A DNA stretch of 45,113 nt from Chloroflexota bacterium (GTDB lineage Bacteria > Chloroflexota > Dormibacteria > Dormibacterales > Dormibacteraceae): positions 1 through 45,113 of the forward strand of contig VBDR01000040.1 of assembly GCA_005882135.1 (NCBI GenBank), given 5' to 3'. Below the pieces are notes generated by a model. The model ran no database searches. It saw nothing but the letters and a program-made list of their open reading frames with translations, and was not told the origin of the DNA. Positions 15,104-24,053 of the stretch are shown in pieces (the first letter of the stretch is position 1; each line of letters starts with the position of its first letter). Position numbers and translations under genes: made by a program.

Positions 15104-16867
15104 GTGAGCACGAGGGCCCTCGTCTCGAGGCGCCCCGGACGAATCGAGCGTGTGGGTTCCGCCCGCCTTCGCGTGCTCTCGATGCTGGTGGTCGCCCTTG
15201 TTCTCGCGGGAATGGTCTGGTCGCGGCTCGCGTATTGGCAGGTCGCGCAGCACGGCTTGCTCGCGATGCAGGCGCAGGCCCAATACCGGGAGTTGGTCGA
15301 GCTGCCGGCGCTGCGCGGAGCGATCTTCGATCGCAACCTGACCCAGCTCGTGGTCAACACCACTGTCTACTCGGCGTTCGTGTCGCCAGATCAGGTCGCG
15401 GCCGGCGACCGTGAACGCGTCGCCGGCGGACTGGCTTCGGTGCTTGGCGTCGATAGGGCGAAGGTCACGACGCTGCTCCAGTCCAACTCCAAGTTCGCCT
15501 ACATCTCGAGGCGTTTTGCGAAGACCAAGGCGGACCAGCTCCGCGCGTTGAAGCTGCCGGGCGTCGGGCTGCAGGAGGAGACACAGCGCTCTTACCTGCC
15601 TGGGATCGGGTCGGGCAACACGCTGGCGGCCAACCTGCTTGGCTTTGTGAACTGGAACGGAGACGGCAAGTACGGTCTCGAGGAGAAGTACCAGAAGGTC
15701 CTCTCCGGCACCCCGGGCTACATCTCGAGCTACCGCGACCTGGCGAACCGAGAGATCGTCCTCGGCTCGCACACCCACCAGGACCCGATCAATGGGTCAG
15801 ACCTCGTGCTGTCGCTGGACGCGAACATTCAGTACGCGGCTGAACAGCTGCTCGCCGACGGCGTGAAGAAGGACAACGCGGAAAGCGGAAGCGTGCTGAT
15901 CATGGATCCCGCCACCGGCGGCATCGTCGCCTGGGCCGACTACCCGAGCTACAACTCGAACGACTTCAACCACACTGACTCCAACCTCTTCAAAGACAAC
16001 GTACTGAGCTATGTCTACGAGCCGGGGTCGGTGATGAAGGTGGTGACGCTGTCAGGCGCCATCAACGCGGGAGCTATCGCGCCAGACACGGTGATCAACG
16101 ACCCGGGCGTCCTGAGCGTCGGCGGTTACCGCATCTACGACTGGGATCGGCGCAACCACGGCAACGTCGACTACACATACGTCCTCGCGCATTCGCTCAA
16201 CGTCGGAGCAATGAAGGCGATGCAGGCCGAAGGCCACGCGGCCTTCTACAGCAACCTGCAGGCGTTCGGCCTAACGAAGCCAAGCGGCATCGACGTGGCC
16301 GGTGAGAACTATTTGCTTCCGCCTGCGGCCGATCAGATGAGCGATTCGCAGTTTGCGACCGCTTCATTCGGCCAGGGCATCGACGTCAACATGATCCAGA
16401 TGCTCGCCGCTACCAACATCGTCGCCAACGGCGGCAAGTACGCGCCGCCGCACGTCGTGGAGCGCGTCGGCACACACATCAACCCGATCCTGCTCCAGCC
16501 ACAGAGGCAGGCGATCACGCCTCAGACCGCGGCGAAGATGACCGCGATGATGCAGCAGGTCGTGCAAAAGGGCTCGGGCTGGACGTCGCGGATCAAAGGC
16601 TTCGAGCTCGACCAGGCCGGCAAGACCGGCACGTCGCAGATCCCCGTCAACGGCCAGTACACGCAGGATGTCTGGACCTCGTTCGTCGGATTCCTGCCGG
16701 CGCAGCACCCACGCTTCACGATGCTGGTCGTGATCCGCAAGCCGCACTACCCTGGAAGCGATCGCGACTGGACCCTGAACGACGGGTACATGACCGCCGA
16801 GCCCATCTGGCAGAAAATCGCGCAGACGCTCGTCGTCAACTGGCACATAACACCCGACCCTCACTAA
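15104..16867 (+). CDS. ftsI: Peptidoglycan D,D-transpeptidase FtsI (PBP3-type)
   Basis: A 587-residue class B penicillin-binding protein that crosslinks septal peptidoglycan outside the membrane. One membrane anchor is at about 24-42 (VLSMLVVALVLAGMVW). The PBP dimerisation domain begins at RGAIFDRN. The transpeptidase domain has the SxxK motif in EPGSVMKVV (Ser about 308), SLN in AHSLNVG (about 364) and KTG in AGKTGTSQ (about 507). There are no C-terminal PASTA repeats, unlike many Firmicutes and Actinobacteria homologues. GTG 15104 directly follows the ftsL stop. The 170 bases after it carry inverted repeats where murE would be expected. Confidence 0.95.
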   Translation: MSTRALVSRRPGRIERVGSARLRVLSMLVVALVLAGMVWSRLAYWQVAQHGLLAMQAQAQYRELVELPALRGAIFDRNLTQLVVNTTVYSAFVSPDQVAAGDRERVAGGLASVLGVDRAKVTTLLQSNSKFAYISRRFAKTKADQLRALKLPGVGLQEETQRSYLPGIGSGNTLAANLLGFVNWNGDGKYGLEEKYQKVLSGTPGYISSYRDLANREIVLGSHTHQDPINGSDLVLSLDANIQYAAEQLLADGVKKDNAESGSVLIMDPATGGIVAWADYPSYNSNDFNHTDSNLFKDNVLSYVYEPGSVMKVVTLSGAINAGAIAPDTVINDPGVLSVGGYRIYDWDRRNHGNVDYTYVLAHSLNVGAMKAMQAEGHAAFYSNLQAFGLTKPSGIDVAGENYLLPPAADQMSDSQFATASFGQGIDVNMIQMLAATNIVANGGKYAPPHVVERVGTHINPILLQPQRQAITPQTAAKMTAMMQQVVQKGSGWTSRIKGFELDQAGKTGTSQIPVNGQYTQDVWTSFVGFLPAQHPRFTMLVVIRKPHYPGSDRDWTLNDGYMTAEPIWQKIAQTLVVNWHITPDPH

Positions 16868-16870
16868 AAA

Positions 16871-16976
16871 TCGCGGGTGAGATCTGCGGATGTCGCCCGC
16901 GAGCCCCCTCTGGGTCCACCGCTCCGCTCTGAGCTGCGCCAGCAATCGCATGGGGACGCCCGGACTGAATCCGGGC
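16871..16976. repeat. Two inverted repeats in the ftsI-murF gap
   Basis: TCGCGGG (16871-16877) pairs with CCCGCGA (16896-16902) right after the ftsI stop. GCCCGGA (16958-16964) pairs with TCCGGGC (16970-16976) around a 5-nt loop. Neither is followed by a T-run, so intrinsic termination is unlikely. This is one of few real gaps in the cluster, and it falls where murE is missing. Confidence 0.45.
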
Positions 16977-17036
16977 TGCCGCTCCACTTAGTGTTGATTG
17001 TGCATTGAGCGCGAAAACGTTGCTGGCGTCAGTCGG

Positions 17037-18374
17037 ATGAGGCTCAGTCTGCTCGAGATTCTCGAGGCGACCGGCGGGGGGGAGGTCGGCGGCACCCAGG
17101 TAGGCGAGACCTTCTCCACCTTCCACACCGACTCGCGCGAGGTGAGATCGGGCGGCCTCTTCTTCGCCCTGCGCGGAGCGGAGAAGGACGGCCACCAGTT
17201 CGTCGGCGACGCGATCGCGCGCGGCGCAGCGGCCGTGGTCGTCGACCACAGGACGGAGTTTCCATCCGGCGTCGTCGAGGTGCTCGTGCCCGACACGTGG
17301 AAGGCCCTCTACGCCCTCGCGGCCCACGCCCTTCGCCGGGTGCAGCCTCTAGTCGTGGCCGTGACGGGCAGCAACGGCAAGACGTCGACCAAAGAGATGG
17401 TCGCGGCCATCCTCGCGCAAAGCTTCAATGTCATGCACACGCAGGGCAACCTGAACACGGAGACGGGCGTGCCCCTGACCATCCTGAGCCTCGAGCCCCA
17501 CCACTCCGGGCTGGTGCTGGAGATGGGGATGCAGCAGGCCGGCGATATCGCCCGCCTGGCGGCGCTCGCCAAACCGGCGATCGGGATCGTGACCAACGTC
17601 GGGGTCGTCCACATCGAGTTCTTCAGCTCGCGGGAAGACATCGCTCGGGCGAAAGGTGAGCTGGTCGCGGCGCTGCCGGAAGAAGGACTGGCCGTGCTCA
17701 ATGCCGATAACGAGTTCTTTCCATTGCTCGCGCAGATGACCACCGCCCGCATCGCGAGCTTCGGCGAGGAAAGCGGTGATTTCCGCGTCGAGGGCTATGA
17801 GGCCCTGGCCGACGGCGGTTCGCGGTTTTCGATCCGCGGCGTCGAGATGCGGCTCTCCCTGGCCGGCCGCCACCAGGCGGTGAACGCGGCCGCCGCCCTG
17901 GCCGCCTGTGAGTTCGCCGGCGTGAGCCTCGAGGCGGGCGCCGCAGCGCTCGCCGAGATCGTGGTCGAGCATCGCCTGCAGGAGGTGGCGACGCCCGGGG
18001 GCTATTCGATCATCGACGACGCCTACAACGCGAGCCCCGAATCGATGCTGGCCGCCTTCGACACCGTTGCCGGCGCCCCCAAACGCGGACGCCTCCTCGC
18101 GGTGCTGGGTGAGATGCGCGAGCTCGGCGCACTGGCCGCCGAGTCACACCGGCGCGTTGGACAGCGAGCGGCTGAGGTCTTCGATGCGGTTTGTGTGATT
18201 CAGGGCGACCACTCCCGCGTGCTGGCCGAGGCCGCCGGCGCGGAGGTGGTGCCCGACCGTGAGGCGGCGGCCGAGTGGGTGCGGCGCAACGCCGCGCCCG
18301 GCGATCGCGTCCTGATCAAGGCGTCACACGGGGTCCGGCTTGATGAGCTCGTCCGGGATCTGACCGCCACTTGA
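17037..18374 (+). CDS. murF: UDP-N-acetylmuramoyl-tripeptide--D-alanyl-D-alanine ligase MurF
   Basis: Adds D-Ala-D-Ala to the UDP-MurNAc-tripeptide with ATP in the cytoplasm. About 445 residues in the three Mur-ligase domains. The N-terminal part has TDSREVRSGGLFFALRG, which is typical of MurE/MurF. The ATP site is VTGSNGKTSTKEM (about residue 110), followed by NLNTETGVPLTIL, LEMGMQQAGDIARL and the C-terminal DDAYNASPESMLAAF, which distinguishes MurF from MurE. ATG 17037 is preferred; an upstream extension to 16998 is unlike the family. The end overlaps mraY by 4 bases (TTGA). Confidence 0.94.
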   Translation: MRLSLLEILEATGGGEVGGTQVGETFSTFHTDSREVRSGGLFFALRGAEKDGHQFVGDAIARGAAAVVVDHRTEFPSGVVEVLVPDTWKALYALAAHALRRVQPLVVAVTGSNGKTSTKEMVAAILAQSFNVMHTQGNLNTETGVPLTILSLEPHHSGLVLEMGMQQAGDIARLAALAKPAIGIVTNVGVVHIEFFSSREDIARAKGELVAALPEEGLAVLNADNEFFPLLAQMTTARIASFGEESGDFRVEGYEALADGGSRFSIRGVEMRLSLAGRHQAVNAAAALAACEFAGVSLEAGAAALAEIVVEHRLQEVATPGGYSIIDDAYNASPESMLAAFDTVAGAPKRGRLLAVLGEMRELGALAAESHRRVGQRAAEVFDAVCVIQGDHSRVLAEAAGAEVVPDREAAAEWVRRNAAPGDRVLIKASHGVRLDELVRDLTAT

Positions 18375-19309
18375 CGCTCGACGTCATCACATTCGTCGTG
18401 GCATTCGGCGTCGCCCTGCTCCTGTACCCGCCCGCGATCCGGACCCTTCGCCGTCTGCGTTCCGGCCAGGTGATTCAGGAGGAGCTGCCCGACAGCCATC
18501 AGAGGAAGGCGGGCACGCCGACCGGCGGCGGAATCCTCTTCGTGTCGCTAGCGATTCTCGGCGGTTTGCTCGCCACGCTCGCGGGGCATCCGGGCGCTCT
18601 TCCCGCTCTGGCGGGCCTCGTCGCGGGAGTATTGATCGGTTTCGCGGACGATCGCGCCAAGCTCCGAGTCGGCACGCGTGGAATACCGGCACGGCTCAAG
18701 TTCCCGATCCAGGTCGTGCTCGGCGTGCCAGTGGCGTGGCTGGCCACGGTCGAGGCCGGACCCCAGCTCTGGCTGCCGGCCACGACCTGGGTGGTATTTC
18801 CGCTCGCCCTCGTTGCCATCGTCGCCACGGCCAATGCGGTGAACATCACCGACGGCATGGACGGGCTTGCCGGAGGCCTCTCGGTCATCGCGATCGCGAC
18901 GATCGTCCTCTTCATGCCTGGGGCGACCGCCGGCGAGAAGGCGGTTGGCATGACCTTGTGCGGCGCGCTGATCGCCTTCCTCGTCTTCAACCGCTATCCG
19001 GCTCGTGTCTTCATGGGCGACACTGGCGCCCTCGCCATCGGCTTTGGGATGGCCGCGATGGCGATCCAGCAAGGCCTGCTTTTGCTCCTACCCCTGGTGG
19101 CTCTCGTGTTTCTGCTCGAGACCCTCTCTGTCATCATTCAGGTGGCTTACTTCAAAGCCAGCGGCGGACGCCGCGTTTTCACCATGACCCCGATCCACTA
19201 CACGTTCCACCACGAGGGTTGGTCTGAGAACCGCATCGCGCTTGCTTTCTGGGGCGCGGGGCTCGTCTCGGCGCTCGCCGCGGTCGCTCTCGTGAAGCTG
19301 GCCGTGTGA
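18371..19309 (+). CDS. mraY: Phospho-N-acetylmuramoyl-pentapeptide-transferase MraY
   Basis: Transfers phospho-MurNAc-pentapeptide from UDP to undecaprenyl phosphate, giving lipid I on the inner membrane face. 312 residues with about ten membrane helices. Diagnostic motifs: HQRKAGTPTGGGILFV near the start, FADDRAKL (the catalytic Asp pair region), NITDGMDGLAGGL, FNRYPARVFMGDTGALA and TPIHYTFHHEGWSENRI. TTG 18371 overlaps the murF stop (TTGA). The protein is slightly shorter than typical homologues, mostly in the N-terminal region. Confidence 0.95.
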   Translation: MTLDVITFVVAFGVALLLYPPAIRTLRRLRSGQVIQEELPDSHQRKAGTPTGGGILFVSLAILGGLLATLAGHPGALPALAGLVAGVLIGFADDRAKLRVGTRGIPARLKFPIQVVLGVPVAWLATVEAGPQLWLPATTWVVFPLALVAIVATANAVNITDGMDGLAGGLSVIAIATIVLFMPGATAGEKAVGMTLCGALIAFLVFNRYPARVFMGDTGALAIGFGMAAMAIQQGLLLLLPLVALVFLLETLSVIIQVAYFKASGGRRVFTMTPIHYTFHHEGWSENRIALAFWGAGLVSALAAVALVKLAV

Positions 19310-20571
19310 GGGCCCTCGTCGTGGGCGCGGCCCGCAGCGGCGTCGCGCTCGCTCTGCATCTCACCGCCGAAGGTGAGAAAGTTCGCGTGGCCGATCGCAA
19401 ACCGGCCGCCGACCTCCAGGCGACCATCGCGCAGATGCCGCCAGGCGTCGAGCTCGAGCTCGGCGGCTATGACGTTGCCGTTCTCGATGGCGTCGACATC
19501 GTCTATGCGAGCCCCGGGGTGCCGTGGGATTCCGAGCTGCTGAACGAGGCGCGGGCGCGAGGAATCCCGGTCTCGAGCGAGATCGACCTCTTCCTCAAGC
19601 TCTGCCAAGGCACGGTGGTCGGCATCACCGGCACCAATGGAAAGACAACCACTACCGCGCTCACGGGCGAGGTGCTGGCGGCAGGTCGTCGCCCCGTGAT
19701 CGTCGGCGGCAACATTGGCGACACGGTGCTCGACCGCGTGCACGAGATCACGCCCCAGCACTGGGTCGTGCTCGAGCTCTCGAGCTTCCAGCTGGAGTCG
19801 GTCGAGAAGCCGCGCCTGCACGTCGGCGTGATCCTCAACATCACGCCGGACCACCTCGACCGCCACCGCACGCTCGAGCGCTACGTGGATTTGAAGGCCA
19901 GATCGATCGAGTTCGCCGCGCCAGAGGACTTCGCCGTGCTCAACGGCCGCGATGAGCTCGTGCGCGGGCTCGCGTCGCGCACGCGGGGCCAGGTCGTCTG
20001 GTTTGACCAGCACCAGCCAATGCCGCCGATGCCGCTGCCCGGGCGGCACAACATGGAGAATGCGCTGGCCGCTGCAGCGGTCGGGCGGATCGCCGGGCTG
20101 GCTGACGAAGCGATCAACCATGCGATTCGCTCATTCAAAGGGGTCGAACATCGCCTGGAGCTGGTGGGCGAGTGGGCCGGCGTGCGCTGGTTCAACGACT
20201 CCAAAGCGACCAACCCGGAGGCCGGCCGTGTGGCGATCAACGCGTTTCCGGGCTCGCCCGTGATCCTGATCGCGGGCGGCTACGGCGGCGGCTTCGACCT
20301 GCGCGAGTGGGTCGCCGACGTGCTCGCCAACACCGAGGCGGTAATCCTGATCGGCGCCTCGGCCGACCAGCTCGCGCAAGAGCTCCGCGCCCACCCCAAA
20401 GCTATGCGGGCAGCCACGCTCGACGAGGCGGTGTCGATTGCCGCCGACCTCGCGCGTCAAGGCAGCGTCGTGCTCTTGAGCCCCGCCTACAAGAGCTTCG
20501 ACATGTTCAGGGACTTCGAGGATCGCGGCAACCAGTTCAAAGAGCTGGTCCGCCAACGGTTTGCTGCTTGA
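19306..20571 (+). CDS. murD: UDP-N-acetylmuramoylalanine--D-glutamate ligase MurD
   Basis: Adds D-Glu to UDP-MurNAc-L-Ala in the cytoplasm. 421 residues. The N-terminal Rossmann domain starts VVGAARSGVALALHL, followed by VYASPGVPWDSELL. The ATP site is GITGTNGKTTTTAL. The remaining ligase motifs are ELSSFQLESV, LNITPDHLDRH, PGRHNMENALAA, HRLELVGEW, FNDSKATNPEA and LIAGGYGGGFDL. GTG 19306 overlaps the mraY stop (GTGA), and the MurD stop overlaps the ftsW start (TTGA). Confidence 0.95.
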   Translation: MRALVVGAARSGVALALHLTAEGEKVRVADRKPAADLQATIAQMPPGVELELGGYDVAVLDGVDIVYASPGVPWDSELLNEARARGIPVSSEIDLFLKLCQGTVVGITGTNGKTTTTALTGEVLAAGRRPVIVGGNIGDTVLDRVHEITPQHWVVLELSSFQLESVEKPRLHVGVILNITPDHLDRHRTLERYVDLKARSIEFAAPEDFAVLNGRDELVRGLASRTRGQVVWFDQHQPMPPMPLPGRHNMENALAAAAVGRIAGLADEAINHAIRSFKGVEHRLELVGEWAGVRWFNDSKATNPEAGRVAINAFPGSPVILIAGGYGGGFDLREWVADVLANTEAVILIGASADQLAQELRAHPKAMRAATLDEAVSIAADLARQGSVVLLSPAYKSFDMFRDFEDRGNQFKELVRQRFAA

Positions 20572-21785
20572 GCTCGGCGGCCAGCCAGAGGTCACAGCCG
20601 GATCGGCTGCTGCTCTTCACCACGGTCCTCCTCTGCGCCGGCGGCCTGGTCATGGTCACCAGCGCGAGCGTCGCATTCGCCTACACCCAGCACCAATCCG
20701 CCTTCTACTACGCGGAGCGCCAGGGCGCCTGGATGGCGATCGGCTTCGTAGCCCTATTCGTGCTGGCGCGTGTCGACTACCGGCGCATCCGCCCGCTCGC
20801 GCCTGCCGGCGCCGTGGCGGTGGCGCTCTTGATGCTGCTGGTCCTTGTCCCGCACGTCGGGGTGAGCGTCAACGGCGCGCGGCGCTGGTTCGACGCCGGA
20901 CCGCTCGGTACCTTTCAGCCGTCGGAGCTTGGCAAGCTCGCGTTCGCGGTATTCATCGCCCACTGGATCGACCGCAACTCCCAGCGCATGGGCGCTTTCC
21001 AGCAGGTCTTCGTCCCGTTCGCGGCCATGCTCGTCGGCGTGCTCGTCCTGTTGATGCTGGAGAGGGACCTGGGCACAGCCATCATCATCGTGGGCATCTT
21101 TCTCAGCGCTTACTGGGCGGGCGGCGGGCGGCTGCGTCACCTCATCCTGCTTGCGGCGGGCCTCGCCCTCGGCTTTATCGCGGTCACGATCCTCGAGCCG
21201 TACCGATTCGCCCGCCTGACCGCGTTCAAGAATCCGTGGGCAGATCCGCTCGGCGCCGGCTTCCAGGCCACCCAGTCGCTCTACGGGCTCGCCTCTGGCG
21301 GCGTCTTCGGCGTCGGCATCGGACATTCAATCGAGAAGTACGGCTGGCTGCCCGAGGCCCACACCGACTTCATCTTCGCGATCGTGGGCGAGGAGACCGG
21401 ATTGATAGGCACCACGCTGGTCATGCTGGGTTTCATCGTCTTCGGCATCCGCGGCTACCGCGCCTCACTGCGCGCCCCAGATCGATTCGGCATGGCGCTC
21501 GCGGCCGCCATCACGACCTGGATCACGTTCGAGGCGCTGCTGAACATGGCCACGGTGACCAATACGCTGCCGATCACCGGCGTGCCCCTTCCATTCTTCA
21601 GCTACGGCGGCACCGCGGTCGCCACCACGCTGGCGGCGGTCGGCGTCCTGCTCAGCATCGCCCGCCACGGCTCGGGTTCGGCGTTGCGGAACAATCGTCA
21701 GTCAGATGAGACTTTTGATCGCGGGCGGCGGCACCGGCGGGCACCTCTATCCGGCGCTCGCGGTCGCGCGAGCGTTCCGCGCTGA
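20568..21785 (+). CDS. ftsW: Septal peptidoglycan glycosyltransferase FtsW
   Basis: SEDS-family polymerase that works with FtsI at the septum. About 405 residues with ten predicted helices. Family motifs: VMVTSASVAFAY in helix 1, NGARRWFDAGPLGTFQPSEL, MLERDLGTAIIIVGIFLSAY, QATQSLYGLASGGVFGVGIG, LPEAHTDFIFAIVGEETG and GVPLPFFSYGGTAV. TTG 20568 overlaps the murD stop and suits the N-terminal length. The frame does not stop until 21785, so its basic tail (RGRRHRRAPLSGARGR) overlaps the murG start by 80 bases, far more than any other pair here. Confidence 0.94.
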   Translation: MSSAASQRSQPDRLLLFTTVLLCAGGLVMVTSASVAFAYTQHQSAFYYAERQGAWMAIGFVALFVLARVDYRRIRPLAPAGAVAVALLMLLVLVPHVGVSVNGARRWFDAGPLGTFQPSELGKLAFAVFIAHWIDRNSQRMGAFQQVFVPFAAMLVGVLVLLMLERDLGTAIIIVGIFLSAYWAGGGRLRHLILLAAGLALGFIAVTILEPYRFARLTAFKNPWADPLGAGFQATQSLYGLASGGVFGVGIGHSIEKYGWLPEAHTDFIFAIVGEETGLIGTTLVMLGFIVFGIRGYRASLRAPDRFGMALAAAITTWITFEALLNMATVTNTLPITGVPLPFFSYGGTAVATTLAAVGVLLSIARHGSGSALRNNRQSDETFDRGRRHRRAPLSGARGRASVPR

Positions 21786-22764
21786 CGAGCCGGGCGGTGC
21801 CGTTCTGTTGGTCGGGCGCAAGGGCGGCCCGGAGGAGCGAGCTGTTCCGGCCGCCGGCTTCGACCTGGAGACTGTTCGCATGCGGGGGCTGGACCGCGAC
21901 GCGCCGTGGAAGAACCTGGCCCTGCCGGCGCTCATCCCGCTGGCGCTCCGCAGAGCCCTGCATCTCGTCGACCGGTTTCGTCCTGACGTGGTCCTCGGCA
22001 TGGGCGGCTACGTGATGGCGCCCGCCGTCGCGGCCGCGCGCATGCGGCGCATTCCTTATGTATTGCATGAGAAAGACGTCCGGCCGGGACTCGCGACCAG
22101 GTATTTCGCAGTCAACGCGGCAGCGATCTGCACCACGTTGCCCGGAACTGACAAACGCCTGCCGAATGGCCGCGTGTTCCAGACTGGCGTCCCTCTGCGC
22201 GAGGGCTTCGAACCGCGGACGCCCGAGGTTCCTCCACGCCGCCTCTTGATCACGGGGGGAAGCCAGGGCGCGCGCCGGCTCAACCAGGTGGTTTGGTCGG
22301 CCCTCGACGGGCTGTGTGAGAGATTTGAGGAGGTCGTGCACGTTGCCGGTGAGCAGGGTGCGGAGGGTCTGGCGCGGTATGCGCGCGACCGCTACCGCGG
22401 GATCGCGTTCACCGACGAGATGGCCGCCCTCATGGCGCGGGCCGACCTGATCGTGAGCCGCGCCGGCGTGGGAACCATCGCCGAGGCAACCGCCGTCGGG
22501 CTGCCCATGGTCCTCGTCCCGGGCAAGTTCGGCGGCGGTCACCAGGAGGAAAACGCCGAGGCGATGGTCGCGGCCGGAACCGCGATCCGGATCTCCGACG
22601 ATGCGATCACCGGCGACTCGCTCCTGCGCGCCCTGGACGGCCTGGACGGGGAGCGGCTGCGCGCGATGGCCAGGGCTTCCGCGGCTGCGGGCCGACGAGA
22701 CGCGGCCCAGCGCGTTGTAGCTGTGCTGCACGAGGTTGCCGAGAACCAAATGGACAAGTCGTGA
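21706..22764 (+). CDS. murG: UDP-N-acetylglucosamine--lipid I transferase MurG
   Basis: Adds GlcNAc to lipid I on the inner membrane face, making lipid II. 352 residues, GT-B fold. The N-terminal loop is RLLIAGGGTGGHLYPALAVA, followed by GRKGGPEERAVPAAGF, VLGMGGYVMAPAV and HEKDVRPGLATRYFA (usually HEQNxxPG). The C-terminal donor site has ITGGSQGARRLN, RADLIVSRAGVGTIAEATAVG and ENAEAMVAAGTA. ATG 21706 is fixed by the conserved first strand, so the 80-base overlap with ftsW is real at the sequence level. The end overlaps murC by GTGA. Confidence 0.95.
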   Translation: MRLLIAGGGTGGHLYPALAVARAFRADEPGGAVLLVGRKGGPEERAVPAAGFDLETVRMRGLDRDAPWKNLALPALIPLALRRALHLVDRFRPDVVLGMGGYVMAPAVAAARMRRIPYVLHEKDVRPGLATRYFAVNAAAICTTLPGTDKRLPNGRVFQTGVPLREGFEPRTPEVPPRRLLITGGSQGARRLNQVVWSALDGLCERFEEVVHVAGEQGAEGLARYARDRYRGIAFTDEMAALMARADLIVSRAGVGTIAEATAVGLPMVLVPGKFGGGHQEENAEAMVAAGTAIRISDDAITGDSLLRALDGLDGERLRAMARASAAAGRRDAAQRVVAVLHEVAENQMDKS

Positions 22765-24053
22765 AGGTTCACCTGATGGGCGCGGGCGGCGCTGGCGTGT
22801 CGGCATTGGCGCGGGTTTTCCTGGCCCGCGGAGACGAGGTCACCGGGTGCGATGTCAAGGAGTCGGACACGACGGCGGAGCTCGAAGAGGCGGGGGTGAA
22901 GATCGCGCGCGGACACGACCCTGAGCACGTTCTCGGCAAGGACCTGCTGGTTTACAGCGGCGCGATCAAGAAGTCGCCCGAGCTCGATGCCGCGCGAGCG
23001 ATGGGGCTCAAGGTGCTCAGCCGCGCCGAGATGCTCGCGCAGCTGATCAACGAGACCGACTCGATTGCGGTCGCCGGCACCGCGGGCAAGACGACCGTCA
23101 CGCACATGGTCGGCCACATCCTGGTCAGCGCCGGCTACGACCCTACCGTGCTGGTGGGCGACGGAGCCAGCGCCCGGGCGGGGCGGTCGGATTGGCTTGT
23201 CGCCGAGACCGACGAGTCCGATGGGACCCTCACGCTCCACCACCCGCAGCGCGCGATCGTCACCAACATCGAGCTCGACCATCCAGACCAATTCCGCGAT
23301 GTGAGCGCTGTCCGTGACCTGTTCCAGTGGTTCATCGAAGGCCTGCCCCGCAGCGGGCTGGCAGTGCTGTGCGCTGACGATGAGCTGGCACGCGAGCTCA
23401 GCCCGAAGGCGCGCAAGATCACCTACGGCTTTCGCCAGGGAGCCACTTACCGGTGCGAGCCGGTGCGGCCTTTCCCCATCTACCGCGGCGTCGACCTCCT
23501 GGGCCACATCAACCTGCGCCAGCCAGGCCGTCACAACATCCAGAACGCGACCGCCGCCGCCGCGATGGCGCTCGAGCTTGGCATCGGTTTCGACGACGTG
23601 GCCGCCGCGCTGCGGACGTTTCCAGGCGCCCACCGGCGGATGGAGTTTCTCGGCGTCTTCCAGGGCGCCGCCGTTTACGATGACTATGCGCACCACCCGA
23701 CCAAGGTCCGAGCGACGATCCAGGCCGCTCGCGAGCTGCGCCATCGCCGCCTCGTGGTGGTCTTCCAGCCACACCGCTACTCGAGGCTCAACGCGCTCAT
23801 GCACGACTTCGCCCGCGCGTTTGTCGGCGCCGACCGGGTCTATGTGCTCGACGTGTACAGCGCGGGGGAGGACAACGTGTCCGGCGTCCGCGCCTCCGAC
23901 CTCGCGCACCAGATCCCGAACGGCATCTATGTCGGCGACTTCACCAAGGCGAAGGAAGCGCTCGAGGAGATCGTCGGTCCGGACGATCTGGTCCTGCTGA
24001 TGGGCGCGGGCGATATCAAGAAGTTGGGCGATGACCTGGCGCACAAGATCTAG
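22761..24053 (+). CDS. murC: UDP-N-acetylmuramate--L-alanine ligase MurC
   Basis: Adds the first amino acid, L-Ala, to UDP-MurNAc. 430 residues. The N-terminus has MGAGGAGVSALARVFLARG (the usual form is GIGGxGMS), followed by SGAIKKSPELDAA. The ATP site is VAGTAGKTTVTHM (typically GTHGKTTTT). Later motifs are AETDESDGTL, TNIELDHPDQF, PGRHNIQNATAA, FPGAHRRMEFLG, DDYAHHPTKVRATIQAAR and FQPHRYSRLNAL. The DDYAHHP and QPHRYSR blocks are MurC-specific. GTG 22761 overlaps the murG stop, and the 3' end overlaps murB by 23 bases. Confidence 0.95.
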   Translation: MKVHLMGAGGAGVSALARVFLARGDEVTGCDVKESDTTAELEEAGVKIARGHDPEHVLGKDLLVYSGAIKKSPELDAARAMGLKVLSRAEMLAQLINETDSIAVAGTAGKTTVTHMVGHILVSAGYDPTVLVGDGASARAGRSDWLVAETDESDGTLTLHHPQRAIVTNIELDHPDQFRDVSAVRDLFQWFIEGLPRSGLAVLCADDELARELSPKARKITYGFRQGATYRCEPVRPFPIYRGVDLLGHINLRQPGRHNIQNATAAAAMALELGIGFDDVAAALRTFPGAHRRMEFLGVFQGAAVYDDYAHHPTKVRATIQAARELRHRRLVVVFQPHRYSRLNALMHDFARAFVGADRVYVLDVYSAGEDNVSGVRASDLAHQIPNGIYVGDFTKAKEALEEIVGPDDLVLLMGAGDIKKLGDDLAHKI

